NCBI GenBank assembly: GCA_963675135.1
Contig: OY776125.1
Coordinates: 25,780,565 to 25,844,564, forward strand
DNA length: 64,000 bases
Direction: 5' to 3'
DNA from: Galeopsis tetrahit
Taxonomy: Eukaryota > Streptophyta > Magnoliopsida > Lamiales > Lamiaceae
Position 1 is the stretch's first letter. Each line of letters starts with the position of its first letter. The position numbers were made by a program, and so were the translations under genes. Below are positions 46,601-57,149 of this stretch, in pieces. The notes beneath the pieces are model-generated. The model was not told where the DNA came from. It searched no databases and was given only the letters and a program-made list of their open reading frames with translations.

Positions 46601-48037
46601 CATTGTATAGGCTGTAGATGGGTTTATAAAATTATATACAACTCTGATGGATCTATTGAAAGGTATAAAGCAAGGTTAGTGGCTAAAGGCTATACTCAAC
46701 AAGAGGGCATAGATTATTTTGATACCTTTTCTCCTGTGGCCAAAATCACCACGGTTAGAATTCTTCTTGCTGTTGCTACTTCCAAAAATTGGCCTGTCCA
46801 TCAATTAGATATTAATAATGCTTTTCTACATGGTGACTTGGTAGAAGAAATATATATGACTCCTCCTCCTGGTTATTGTACTTCAAATGATAAGAGAGTT
46901 TGCAGGTTGCACAAGAGTCTATATGGTTTGAAACAAGCTTCTAAACAATGGTTCACTAAACTGACTTCTTGTTTACTATCTTTAGGCTTCACACAATCTA
47001 AAGCTGACACTTCCCTTTTTACTAGACAAGATAAGCATGATTTTACTGTTATACTTTGTTATGTTGATGACCTTATTGTTACTGGCACTAACCTTCATAT
47101 CATCAATTCTATTAAAAAGTACTTACATGTCCAATTCACTATCAAAGACCTTGGCACTTTGAGATATATTTTAGGCATTGAAATTGCCAGAAATAACAAG
47201 GGTATGACTTTATGTCAAAGGAAATATGCTCTTGATCTTCTTCATGATTCTGGTTATCTAGGGTGTAAACCCTGTTCTACACCAATGGATTCCTCTGTAA
47301 GCTTTGATCCACAGTCTCCAGCTCTTCAACATCCAGATCAGTACAGAAGATTAATTGGTAAGCTCCTTTATTTGACTATAACTAGACCTGATATCTCCTA
47401 TGCAGTCCAAACATTGAGCCAGTTCATGCAATCACCAACTGAAGCTCATTTAACTGCTGTGCACAGAATCTTGAGATACATCAAAGGTAGTCCAGGTACT
47501 GGTATTTTTTACCCCAGAAATAATTCTTTCAAATTACATGCCTTCTCTGATTCAGACTGGGCTAGATGCATCCAAACTAGAAGGAGCATTACAGGTTATA
47601 GCATATACTTTGGGAATTCTCTAATCTCTTGGAAATCCAAGAAACAATCTACTGTCAGCAGGTCTTCAGCAGAGGCTGAGTATAGAGCTTTGGCCTCAAC
47701 TTCTTGTGAGCTTCAATGGATCCACTACATCCTTGCAGACTTGAAGATCCAGCACTCCACTCCTTCCTCCATGTACACTGACAACAAGAGTGCATTCTCT
47801 ATTGCTCACAACCCCTGTCTTCACCAAAGGACTAAGCATATCTCTTTGGACTACCATTTCACAAGGGAAAAGATCCAAGAAGGCCTTCTCCAACTTGTTC
47901 ATATACCTACTGCCCAGAATTTGGCTGACATGCTCACCAAACCTTTACCTCCTTCTCTCTTTGGTCTACATGTTTCCAAAATGGGCTTGATGAATATCCA
48001 CTCCCATTTTGAGGGGGGGTCTAAAGGAATTTACTAG
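43649..48037 (+). CDS. Copia gag-pol polyprotein (intact)
   Basis: 1,462 codons without interruption, in copia order. Gag is at residues 1-270, followed by a zinc knuckle CGHCDGLGHTIDRC (CX2CX4HX4C, about 277-290). The aspartic protease motif is WILDTGATDHM (about 395). The GAG-pre-integrase HHCC-like zinc site has WHNRLGH and CYICPLAKQKK. The integrase DDE core is YCDVWGPF, VDDFSRCTWVY, RSDNGSEF and QQNGLVERKHQ. The reverse transcriptase has RYKARLVAKGYTQQEG and the active site CYVDDLIVTG. RNase H has SDSDWARC, SRSSAEAEYRAL and LADMLTKPL. All catalytic motifs are present. The ATG is in a good context (TCCATGGCA). The order integrase before reverse transcriptase identifies Ty1/copia. It ends inside the 3' LTR boundary (stop at 48035-48037). 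Confidence 0.97.
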   Translation: MANNNPPNNPPPPTTTATTSTSSLDPALNLFSPLALHHNANPAVAIVLEPLDGTNYVSWSHAIKRALSVKNKVRLIDGSLPIPDEEKDPAIHASWVRSNDLVLMWILNSIIPAIKRTLEYFSIAKDVWDELKLRYALSDGTRVYHLEKSLSSITQGSQSLVTYYNQFKALWDEYLSFRPIIKCSCGVMDSCTCDLPKLMFTTQEQDSVMKFLLGLHDSYSTIRSQFLLQSPFPPLSKIYGLLLQEESQRSLLLTPDPIHLDTIAMTAKNTRFYRDRKKPLKCGHCDGLGHTIDRCFHIIGFPPGWKGPRVPPSKVINKPASNYLNTLPEKDLSNPLIHPEAYNNFVSSSKTQLPGSNRDISHSVAGASTVHIEDIQHPSTSGMSSSLCSQSSSISTWILDTGATDHMVFDLSMFSTPPCATNIHVSLPNNAISTATHMGNITINEHLTLYNVLYVPDFTFNLLSISHLTKYSNCTVSFLSSHCILQDNMSKRVIGTAEQVQGLYLLHTTSSPTLSALVSPLCSGSSKLDTCKFDLWHNRLGHTSSKCLQHIPELNVKGTDLHNNCYICPLAKQKKKSFPLSTPTSSHAFQLIYCDVWGPFSLCSATGHRYFLTIVDDFSRCTWVYLLSAKSDVKHSLENFYNMVLTQFNTKIKTLRSDNGSEFILTDFYHKLGIIHQTSCVETPQQNGLVERKHQHLLQVARALMFQSSLPLKFWSESIKTAAYLINRIPSFILKHKSPFEILYGVKPDYSFLRTFGCLCFANTLVSHRQKFDPRASKCVFIGYPFGTKGYKLLDLQTGKFIISRNVKFFENVFPFANITTPPIPIPIDDDDDTDPPIHIDLLNEISPHPDPITNVPVAPPFEQTVPNQSPVSHTLEVPSTRPSRNKTQPAYLQVYETTLPASIDHAKSNLSLSGKQYPIHLFLSTNKLSSTYKTFTASISQQQEPTTYKQAVLDHNWVSAMKNELDALEKNHTWSLVNLPLGKHCIGCRWVYKIIYNSDGSIERYKARLVAKGYTQQEGIDYFDTFSPVAKITTVRILLAVATSKNWPVHQLDINNAFLHGDLVEEIYMTPPPGYCTSNDKRVCRLHKSLYGLKQASKQWFTKLTSCLLSLGFTQSKADTSLFTRQDKHDFTVILCYVDDLIVTGTNLHIINSIKKYLHVQFTIKDLGTLRYILGIEIARNNKGMTLCQRKYALDLLHDSGYLGCKPCSTPMDSSVSFDPQSPALQHPDQYRRLIGKLLYLTITRPDISYAVQTLSQFMQSPTEAHLTAVHRILRYIKGSPGTGIFYPRNNSFKLHAFSDSDWARCIQTRRSITGYSIYFGNSLISWKSKKQSTVSRSSAEAEYRALASTSCELQWIHYILADLKIQHSTPSSMYTDNKSAFSIAHNPCLHQRTKHISLDYHFTREKIQEGLLQLVHIPTAQNLADMLTKPLPPSLFGLHVSKMGLMNIHSHFEGGSKGIY

Positions 48038-48290
48038 ATACACTCCCTTTTTCCTTTGTTAACAGATTTGTTCACCCTTAATAGATAAGGGTAGTTTGTT
48101 AGTTAGTAGCAGTTGGTTAGTTAGTTAGGCTAAATCTCAAGGTTAAATACTTGATTGAGATTAGTAGTTAGGTTGTGATTTTATCTTCTGTAATCAAACA
48201 GATTCCTTCTTCTTCAATATAGCATCTTGCTCTTTTCTTCTTCATTTCTCTTTTCAATGGAGAAATTGATCTATGTTTCAATTATCAACA
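48020..48290 (+). repeat. Copia 3' LTR
   Basis: 271 bp, apparently identical to the 5' LTR. It follows the polypurine tract at 48011-48019 and contains the last codons of the polyprotein. Confidence 0.95.
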
Positions 48291-48591
48291 TGGTTCAAAA
48301 TACACTACTTCCTTCTCTTTCAGAGTTTCTGAGAGAATCCATTGAAATCTCTACTTTTTAGAAGAGATTTTGAATAGTGAAATTTATTTATATTTTTGAA
48401 GGAGAATCCAACGAAATCCATAGAGTATTAAAATCCATAGATTGTTGAATACCTAAAAATTTCTAAAGACTTTTTAAAATTTGTATTGAATACCTCAAAA
48501 TTTTGAAAGACTTTTAAAAATCCGGATTGAATACCCCAGATTTTAAAAGTCCAAAAAAATCCAACAGAGTCTCAATTGAATACACCCCTAA

Positions 48592-51133
48592 ATTCAGTTC
48601 TTATTTCTCAAATGGCCATGTTTATATGTTAAATATCTAATTATGTGATTATTATTATGTAAATTATTATATAATAATTGTTGATTTAGTTAATTTAATA
48701 CTCCTAGTTTGTAATTGTAATTTCATTTTATTTAAATAAAATATGATAAATATCACGTACATACAGATACATTATACATCTTCTTCGGTCAATGCATATA
48801 TTCTTATCGAGATTGTATTATTTATTTTGGACATTATCATATGAATATTATGATGAAGTTAATTAATTAATTTCACTTATTATGATGTAATATATTGATG
48901 CCGTACTTTATTTTTAAAGTTAAAGCATTATTATTCTCAGCTCCAATGAGAAAATTCTCCCACGTAATCCAAACTTATATATGAGTCTAAATGCAATCAA
49001 ATGTCACACTAATCATGAACAAAGTCTTTGAATGTCTAATCTCCAATATTCGAATATCAAATTCTTGGTTAATTTATTAATTATACTCCACTTCTTTATT
49101 GTAAAGTATATTCTTTTGGGCCCTATATATTATAGGAGTATTAGCACACGTTACATGCACTAATGAAAACATAATTACTTACATAACTTGCATTGCACAG
49201 AGGTAACATAAAAATGTCATAGGACTATAGGAGTATATATAATTCAAAATATATTCTATAATAATAGAATTAATTATTGCTACTTTTTCTTCGTGGCAAA
49301 ATAAAATAAAATTAGAGCATCAAGATTCAAGACCCCTCAGGTGAAAAAGGATCAGACATTAGGATTTAACTAAATCAATTACACTTAATGGGTTGAGGTT
49401 TAATTAAATTAACTACCATTTTAATTTATAGGATGGATTAGTTCAAAATAAATGAATAATTAGATTCAAGACAATAATATTAAAAAAAAATGTTAAATTT
49501 CACCTTTTACGGTTGGTCATCAGATAAAAATGTTAAAAATATTAAAAGTTGTGAAACTATTTTAAATTTGTGGAATTAAGTTGATAGAATTGAAATCAAA
49601 ATTGAGGTAACTTATATAATATGACAAGAGTGGTTTGTCTAACCATCTTCCAACAATTTTTTTATATATTATTTTGTAGAAAGTTAATTAAATATAGCTC
49701 TAGATGCAATGTTCATTGTTTCCCCCACATGGGACTTTTGTTTTCTTGTTTGATATGATAACTATTTGAACCTATGAAATTAGTATTCAATGTTGTTTCA
49801 CATGGTTCCCCACATGCACCCTAATTAACCACTTGTTCATCTCAACAAATCATTCCTTTATTCCCACTCCAATAATCATTTTCTTCTAATTATTTTATTG
49901 TAGATGTTATATAGTATTCATATTAAGTTTAACGTTGAGTTTTTTTTTTTTTTTTTTTAAGATCTTTAACTTGTACAATTATTATGTAATATATACTCCT
50001 ATTACACAGTTGTTTGCACCAAATTTATGGCACACAGTTACAAACTAAGAAAAATGTGAATGTTGTGAGGATTGAGTTTATGGAGTTTTTTTTTTAAGAT
50101 GTGCAAACAATTTTAGAACAAGACGAATAAAGATAGTGTACTTCCTTAGTCCAAATTAATTATATTTTTTAACGGATGAAGTATTACATAATTTGTTCTA
50201 AAATAAAATTTAATATCGATCATAACTTTTTTTTTTTTTGACAGTAATATCGATCATAACTTAATAGTGTAAATTAAGGCTAAAAGAGAAACATTAATAA
50301 ATTTAGTAATGGCTTTAGTTACTAGATTCGGTTATAGACTATTTATATGTAGATTTATGTATTTAACTTATCATGCGATTATTATAATTTATGTTGGCTA
50401 TAATTAGCATCATTATTGATATATGTGCGGCGGTTAAGTTATTCTAATCACAATTATTGTAGTGATAAAGGCGATTGGGGTTATAAGTGCATATATAAAT
50501 AGAATCTTACTGATATTAACTCACTGATTAAAATGACAAGTATATAGTTTTTGGGCAAAAAACAATAATTTAAAAATCCCAAGTTGAAAATATGAATCTC
50601 GAATCGAGCTTAAGGTTTATAATTCCATCCATAATATTAGTGAAATATTTATCCAGAATAAAATAAAAGGATGATTATCAAATCCCAAGTATGGATAAGA
50701 GCAATCATTTCTACTTAAAATGATGAGAAAAATGTACAAGTAGGGCCCTTTTTATACTCTAATAAGTGCATATAGGTCATTGATCTATCTATTTTATCTA
50801 ATCGTACCCTTTTCCTTAATTATTAATTAGAATAGCCTTTTATTTTTATTTTATTTTAAAACTAAACCATCAATCCCTTCATTGGTGTTGTTATTCGAGT
50901 TGAGTCGAACCAAATACTTAAAGTTTGAAGTCAATTCGTATTAGAATAATGTATATTCGTTGTGTATTTGTTATTTGTCCCACATCAATTGTATGTGACT
51001 TTTAGGGTGACTTTGTACTTTTGTATTTACTAGTATTATTCTTCTCAAATGCAAATATATAATTAACAGTTCCAATAATCCTTATAATTTATAATTTGAG
51101 CATTTATTGAGATGAGCTCGAGACTCGATTACA
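48592..51133. other. AT-rich intergenic DNA
   Basis: 2.5 kb between two LTR elements with no recognisable gene. A T-run at 49940-49958 and a minute retro-insertion at 50229-50244 are the only features. Confidence 0.4.
50229..50244 (-). mobile_element. Minimal retro-insertion: A-tail with 18-bp TSD
   Basis: Only 16 bp (T-run plus GACAG, i.e. CTGTC + A-tail on the minus strand) lie between exact 18-bp repeats TAATATCGATCATAACTT (50211-50228 and 50245-50262). This is what target-primed reverse transcription leaves when it aborts almost at once. Confidence 0.7.
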
Positions 51134-51138
51134 TTTAC

Positions 51139-52692
51139 TGTTGGGATATGAATCCTTGAAACAATGTTCTAGATGATGAAAGTATGTTTTGATGGCCAAA
51201 AGCAACTTAAAGTTAGTAATATATGTGGTTCTAAGTCATCTTAACTAAGTCATTTGATGAGAAACTTAAATTGAGATTACTGATCTTAATGATATCTGAA
51301 ATAAGTTTACTGATCTTATTTAGTAATATTAAGAGTAAGATTACTGATCTTAACTAAGTCATTTGAAATAAGATTACTCATCTGAGTATGAAAACTGAGA
51401 ATAATTTTAGTGATCTTATATGAGATATTTGTATCTGAGTTACTGATCTTATATGTAAGTTATTGATCTTACATGAGTTACTGATTTTATTGGTTACTGA
51501 TCTGATATATGAACTGTTAGGAACTAAGCTGATGTTTTGTATTGTATAGACAGCTTATAGTATAGGACTTAGATATATTCATCTGTATATAGTTCAGTTG
51601 ATGTATAAATAGGTTTTATAATTGTAAAGTTGTATTCTATTGTATTCAGCAATGTAAAGTTCAGAACAGTAGATTAGGACTAGATTAGAAGAAGATCAGA
51701 AGACTAATGAAGACTCGGAGGACTACTTCAGAATAAGAAGACTTCAAGAAGAGTTGAAGATAAGCTTAGAAGAAATCTGGAGAAGTTTTGAACAGTTTTA
51801 AGTTATTGTGCTGATTGACTCAGAAGAGTAAAAATCAGAACAGTAAGTTACTGTGCTGATTTGGTAAATTTGAAGAATAAGTTTGGATAACTTATTTAAG
51901 GTGTAACTGAAGATTTATTGAAGATATGCTGACTTGGAAGGAAGTTACAAAGTCGGTTACAAGAAGAAGTTACAAAAACAGTTTAGAGTTAGTTGAGAGT
52001 TAGTTCACAAACTGCTAACTGTCATACTAAGTTCTATAAATACTGTGTGATCTCCTACTGCTGAAGACTACTGAACATTTTACTGATCTTAAAGCAAGCT
52101 AAGTCTACAGAGCACAAGAAGAACTCACAGAGTTGAAGAAGATTAAAAAAGAGAAGCCACAGATTTGAAGAGAAGAATCAAAGGCTAACACAGAGAAGTT
52201 TTACTTTTCAAGTTTAAGTTTGTATTGTTGTAAACAAGTGTGCTAGTTACTTGGAAAATTACTAGTAGATCGAAGATATACCTGGAGGTATAATCGACAA
52301 GATCAAAGTCTTAGTATTGGGACTTTAAGCCACAAGAAACTCAAATAAGAGTAATAAAACATCACAACTGGGATTGTGAGAGTGGATGTAGACTTATTGG
52401 TCGAACCACTATAAAATCTTGTGTTGTTTACTTTACTGTTTGATATTTGTTTGAATTGTTTAACTAAGAACATTAAGATTTAAAAAGATAAAGATCTAAG
52501 CAAAAGTTGAGTATAAACTAGTAAGGTCCATATTATTCTAAAAGTACTGATCTGAGCTGAGTAAGCACAGTACAGTATATAAGAAGACTAAATTCCGCAT
52601 TGCATATTCTGATATTTTGAAAGATTTTTAAAAGTCTATTCACCCCTCCCCTCTAGACTTTTACTAGCTTAATCAATCTTAACTCAACTTTG
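51139..52692 (+). repeat. 5' LTR of the large LTR element (3' end missing)
   Basis: Aligns with 58762-60330 throughout. By eye about 14 substitutions separate the copies (roughly 0.9 per cent), plus one 15-bp tandem duplication present only in the 3' LTR. The final GGACCAACA of the LTR is missing; at 52693 the sequence changes to ACAAAAACGATC. A TATA box (TATAAATA) lies near 51605. Confidence 0.9.
51270..51515 (+). promoter_or_regulatory. Reiterated TTACTGATCTTA motif in LTR U3
   Basis: About ten exact or near copies of (A/G)TTACTGATCTTA occur in 250 bp, spaced irregularly, upstream of the TATA box. The 3' LTR has the same cluster (about 58895-59140). This is likely a U3 enhancer-type repeat; the function is inferred. 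Confidence 0.55.
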
Positions 52693-55600
52693 ACAAAAAC
52701 GATCACTCTTCATCGTCTTCTTTCTTACGAGTTCATTTCTGGAAAGCTCATAAACTCATAATTTCTGAAAAATCTATTCTCTACAAAATTCTACAAATGG
52801 CAACTATCAATATTATTAGTGAATCTAACGAAGTTGCAGGAACATTTGATTCAAATTTCTGGGTTCGTGAAAAGGGCATTTTTGTAGAAAATGCTGTCTA
52901 TTTCAATGGCCGACACAATGCTGAGAATCAAGCCATTTTGACAATGTGCGAGGAGTGTGGGCTGCGGAAATTTCTGAAATCATCTCCACTAAATGTCTAT
53001 GAACCGGAGGCTATGGAATTTTATTTGCAACTCAAAGGAGATAGCAATGGTGTTCACTCCATGCTTTCTGGGCATAAGGTCACGATTACAAGGGAAATCC
53101 TAGAAGTGATGTTGGATTTGCCTCAAGGCCCAGTGGACATTATGAATTACAAAGCTGGAGAAGAGAAGGAATGTGTAGGAAGATGGTCAGGTGTTGAAAC
53201 AGAGTCCTTGACTAATCTGAAGAAGGATGTTCTTCCTACTGGTCTTCAATTTCTGATGGACATAGCCGGAAAATGCTTGTTAGGGCAACATCATAGCCAG
53301 GATGCTCTTTCAAGTTCCAAGATCCGAATTATGACTGCAATCATTGACAGAGTTCAAGGTGATTGGCAAGGATTTTTCTTAGAAAGGTTATTAAATGAGA
53401 AAGAAAAAGTTTTGTTCGATGAGGATACAATGAAATTTTCGATTAAATCGAAATTAGGGTTCAGAAACAAGTTGAGCTTCTTGTTGCCTCAGTTGGTTAA
53501 AAAGCCGTATTGGAGTAATCCCAAGAAATTCCATCATGGAAAATTCTTGATGAAGAAGGAGTCTGTTCGTTTTGAACAAGAGAACCCCTTGGAACAACCT
53601 CAAGAACTTGAAGCACAAGAGTCTGGAGCTTCAATGTACCGATCTGATGACAATCAACCTGAGATTAGATCGAAGGCGAGGCATGATCCGAGCAGTATTA
53701 GACCAAGGAGAGGAAGGTCTGCTACAGCTGCCTCAGAGCCAACAGTCAGATTTGTTGAGACTGTGGTGCAATCGAGCTCAGAAGAGCAAGAGGTTAGTGT
53801 TCCTAGTCCTATTGCTTTACATAAGAGAACTAAGAGGAGAAGTGCTAGGAGGAAGCTTGTTGATGTCTCTCCTACCCCTTCAAACTCTGAACCAAGCCCA
53901 GCTGAAACCCAAAACCCTCAACCTTCATGTTCTGGACAATCAGCTCACTATTTTTCTGTGTCTTAGAACACTCCCCATTCATCCCCTCAGAACACTACTT
54001 TTGATCCCACTCCAATTTCTAGTCCTCAACATCAAACTTCACATCAACCTTCACCACATCATTCCCCAACACAGGTTCATGATCACTCTACTGAACATGA
54101 ATTTGAACCTTCTACTGTACCAATTGACATTTCATCATCCCCTGAACCTGAATTTATAACTCCTAAACCTGTTGATTTAATGGATTATACTATCAGTGAT
54201 AAAGAGGATAGAATCAGGATAGATTTAAGGATAGCTTTGTTGAAGCAATTTCCTGGATTGGATGAAAGCTCAGTTGAGTTTGAGAAACTCCTTAGGATAG
54301 GCACATGGGTGTATCTTAAGAGGAGTACTTTGAAAGAGAATTTGGCTATTATGGAAGGTATGGGAGGTGCTTCAATCTTTGATGATTGGGAAGCAGAGCA
54401 GATGCAAGCAGCTGGTGTTAACTCTTTTCTTGAGCTAGTTACTCCAGAATCTGTAGTTCACCTTGTTGAAAGATTGACAGGAATTAAGTACACTGTTGAA
54501 AAGGTTGCAACTCCTAATACAGATGATGATTTGTTTGTGGAAAGTGAAGAGAAGGGTGTTGATGAAGCTGAGAATGCTGCTGAAAAGGATGTTATGGAAA
54601 TTGATGAGGATGTTGACAATGCAACAGAAGTGTTTGAGAACACTGTTGTGATTGAAGAAACAGAAGCTTTGGAAAATCAAGATTTAAATGCTGAAGAGAT
54701 GGAAAGTATTCCATTACACTCTACTGATCCTATTATTCCTGAGGATGTGCAGGAACAGATCAGAACAGTTCCTGTTGAAAATGAATCTGATAATTCTGAC
54801 TTTGAGATGTTGAAAAAGCAGAATGCAGAGCTTCAAGCTAAATTGGAAGATGCTGTGAAAATGTTTCAAGAAGCTACTGACAGAATGAATAAAATGATTT
54901 CTGAAAAGGGGGAATTGTTCATAAGGACATTTCACCTATATAAACTACAAATAGAAACAAACAATTTAAAAGTTAAAAAGAAGGACAAATTGGAGGATAA
55001 ATGTACAAAACTACCCTCTTTATTACTTAATTAACGAAATTATATTTTAATTAATTAGTCAAAGATTAATAAAATTAACTATGTACACGGAATCGTTGCG
55101 TTAATTAGTTTCTTTCCAAATTTGAAAATTTAATGAAAATTAGAGATAAGATATTAGAAAATTTTATTTGAATATGAAAGATTTTTATTTATTTTTAAAA
55201 TATATTAATAAATTTCAATTATTTATTTTAAATTATAACAATTGATTATGTGAATATTGCGTTAATTGATTTTTTTTCAAATTTGAAAAATTAATGAAAA
55301 TTAGAGACAATATATTAAAAAAAATTATTTGAAGGTGAAAGATTTATTTTTAAAATATATTAATAAATTTCAATTATTTATTTTAAATTATATTAATTGA
55401 TTATGTGGATAATGATTTGGTGACAACTTACTAATATGTTCGGTAAAAAAATATATGGTGGTTGGTTATATATCATTCCTTTATATGCAGATTTAAAAAC
55501 ATATATGCAATAAATTGTTACAAATTCTTGTTGACATATGCAAAAATATGTTGCATATAACTTAAAATACGTGACAATATGCAATAGAACAATATATTTG

Positions 55601-56019
55601 TAATAAAATGTTCTAAAATATTAATTTTATTTTAAAAAATTAATATAGATATGATTCTTTGGGTTTGAACGGGTCAATTTAATAATATAATATTACTTCA
55701 CTTTATTTATATTATAAAATCTATGAATTTTATTTTAAAAAAAATAAACTATATATTCAATTGTTGTGTAATTACATTTTAGATAATATATATATATATA
55801 TATATATTTAACAATATATATCATCTATATAAAATATGCAAATATATAAGCATATATGTAAAAAAAACAATGCATATAGTCAATAAGATATTCAAATATT
55901 ATGTTGCATATAGTTAATATATTATTCCATAAGATTCAAAAAATATAAAGAATATATGCAAGAGCTACAAAAGCTTTAAAATCAAAGTAGAGAAAGGAAA
56001 ATCAATTGAACATAGAACT

Positions 56020-56225
56020 TGAAACCATAATTAATTGCAACATCTTCTTTAGATGATCGGAGAGTGGCTCGATAAACTTGTCCCAAGCTTGCAGCTGCAA
56101 TTGTCTCCGATGAAATTTTGTTGAAAACAGCCTAAAGAGGTTGACCAAGTTCCTCCTCTATAATGTCAAAAAGCTATCTACTGAGATTGTCCATATCAAC
56201 AAAGGGATTACCAGAAGCTATGAAG
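56020..56225 (-). pseudogene. ABC1-kinase (UbiB/ADCK family) gene fragment
   Basis: The minus-strand reading contains ASGNPFVDMDNLSR, stop, LFDIIEEELGQPL, stop, AVFNKISSETIAAASLGQVY and RATLRSSKEDVAI. The run ending AAASLGQVYRA is the hallmark Ala-rich loop (AAAS motif) of ABC1K atypical kinases of plastids and mitochondria. Only this segment is present: the kinase catalytic residues downstream are missing and two in-frame stops interrupt it. It is most likely a captured exon in a Mutator-like element. Confidence 0.75.
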
Positions 56226-57059
56226 CTATCCTATTTCCACAATACGCCATAAAAATGCAATTTACAACAAAGGAATCCAACCGGAGAGAGAGTACTGTAC
56301 CTTGAACGCAATTGCTGAAATTCTAAAGCCTTACGTCGCTTCTAAGGACATTTCCAAGTTTCATCTAACCACACTAAAATTCCAAAACAAGAAGCAATCA
56401 ATCAATAAACATAACCACAGATTAATTTCTCATCCACAACAGTTGAGCCTTTTCCATTTTCAAAAGTCGGCAAAAAATTCAGTCATGTTTCGAAGTTTGG
56501 TCATATGTATACATAATTGAGAACAACCCACCCCAGACTCAGACTATATATGTATACAAAGTTAGTTCTTTTCAATCTACATCCACTCAGAACGTAGAAT
56601 TATGATTGCAAGACCATGATTAGTAACACTTTGACAATACAAATACTCACATATCATGACACCAAAATTAGTAGAGAAAATTATTGTATGGAGATTTCAA
56701 TAGTATACTCTGTTTTCCACCGTAGAAAATCAGGATCAGATTAAACAAACTAATAGAGGCAAACTCTATTATCACATGGTTTTAATTTTGTGTATCCAGA
56801 TGCATTATACGCTTCGAATTTCAGCCACATAAAAGGAAAAAAGATCTAAAAAATCAAACCAGGTGCGCCGCGTCTGTGTTGTCACGTCTCCGTGAAGGAG
56901 ATGGGGTTCGATCGTGGACGACGGCGGCTAAGCAGATCTGCCATCTACGATGACGCTTCGTCTTCCGTTTGGGGGGGTTTCGATCGTCTTCGTCGACGAC
57001 GTTTGTAGGGAGGCAGATCGTCGACGACGTTTGATGCGCCAATATACATTGAAGGGCAG

Positions 57060-57149
57060 AATCCCTAATTCTTGAACGATGAATTGCAGAATCCCTAATT
57101 CTTGAACGATGAATTGCAGAATCTCTAATTCTTGAACGATGAATTGCAG
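57060..57149 (+). repeat. 30-bp x3 tandem repeat
   Basis: Unit AATCCCTAATTCTTGAACGA + TGAATTGCAG three times (one substitution in copy 3). It is in frame as a 10-residue repeat on the minus strand. Within the Mutator-like insertion. Confidence 0.9.

Larger units (their letters stand above)
43250..48290 (+). mobile_element. Full-length Ty1/copia retrotransposon
   Basis: 5,041 bp with two 271-bp LTRs (43250-43520 and 48020-48290) that appear identical by eye. The 5-bp target-site duplication TGGTT is exact (43245-43249 and 48291-48295). The primer-binding site TGGTATCAG follows the 5' LTR directly and matches the usual plant initiator tRNA-Met core. The polypurine tract GAGGGGGGG precedes the 3' LTR. 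One uninterrupted gag-pol ORF. The LTRs start TCTAAAGG and end CAACA, so the 5' terminus is TC rather than TG. Inserted in a PIF/Harbinger element. Confidence 0.95.
42435..48588. mobile_element. PIF/Harbinger-type element, split by a copia insertion
   Basis: The left end GGAGGGTGTATTCAATGGAGA and the reverse complement of the right end GGGGTGTATTCAATTGAGA form inverted termini. A 3-bp TAA duplication flanks them (42432-42434 and 48589-48591), as expected of PIF/Harbinger. Without the 5-kb copia insertion it would be about 1.1 kb. The left part holds a decayed transposase on the minus strand. The subterminal DNA repeats AGACTTTTTAAAA/AAATCC words. Confidence 0.85.

Noticed and set aside
53572..54159. 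195-residue frame overlapping the long ORF of the LTR element
   Set aside because: Leu/His/Gln-rich shadow in another frame; the long frame continues on both sides with consistent composition.
56302..56520. Further exon of the ABC1-kinase fragment
   Set aside because: A splice-donor-like site (CAAG/GTACAG on the minus strand) exists, but the translated text does not match the kinase family in any frame.
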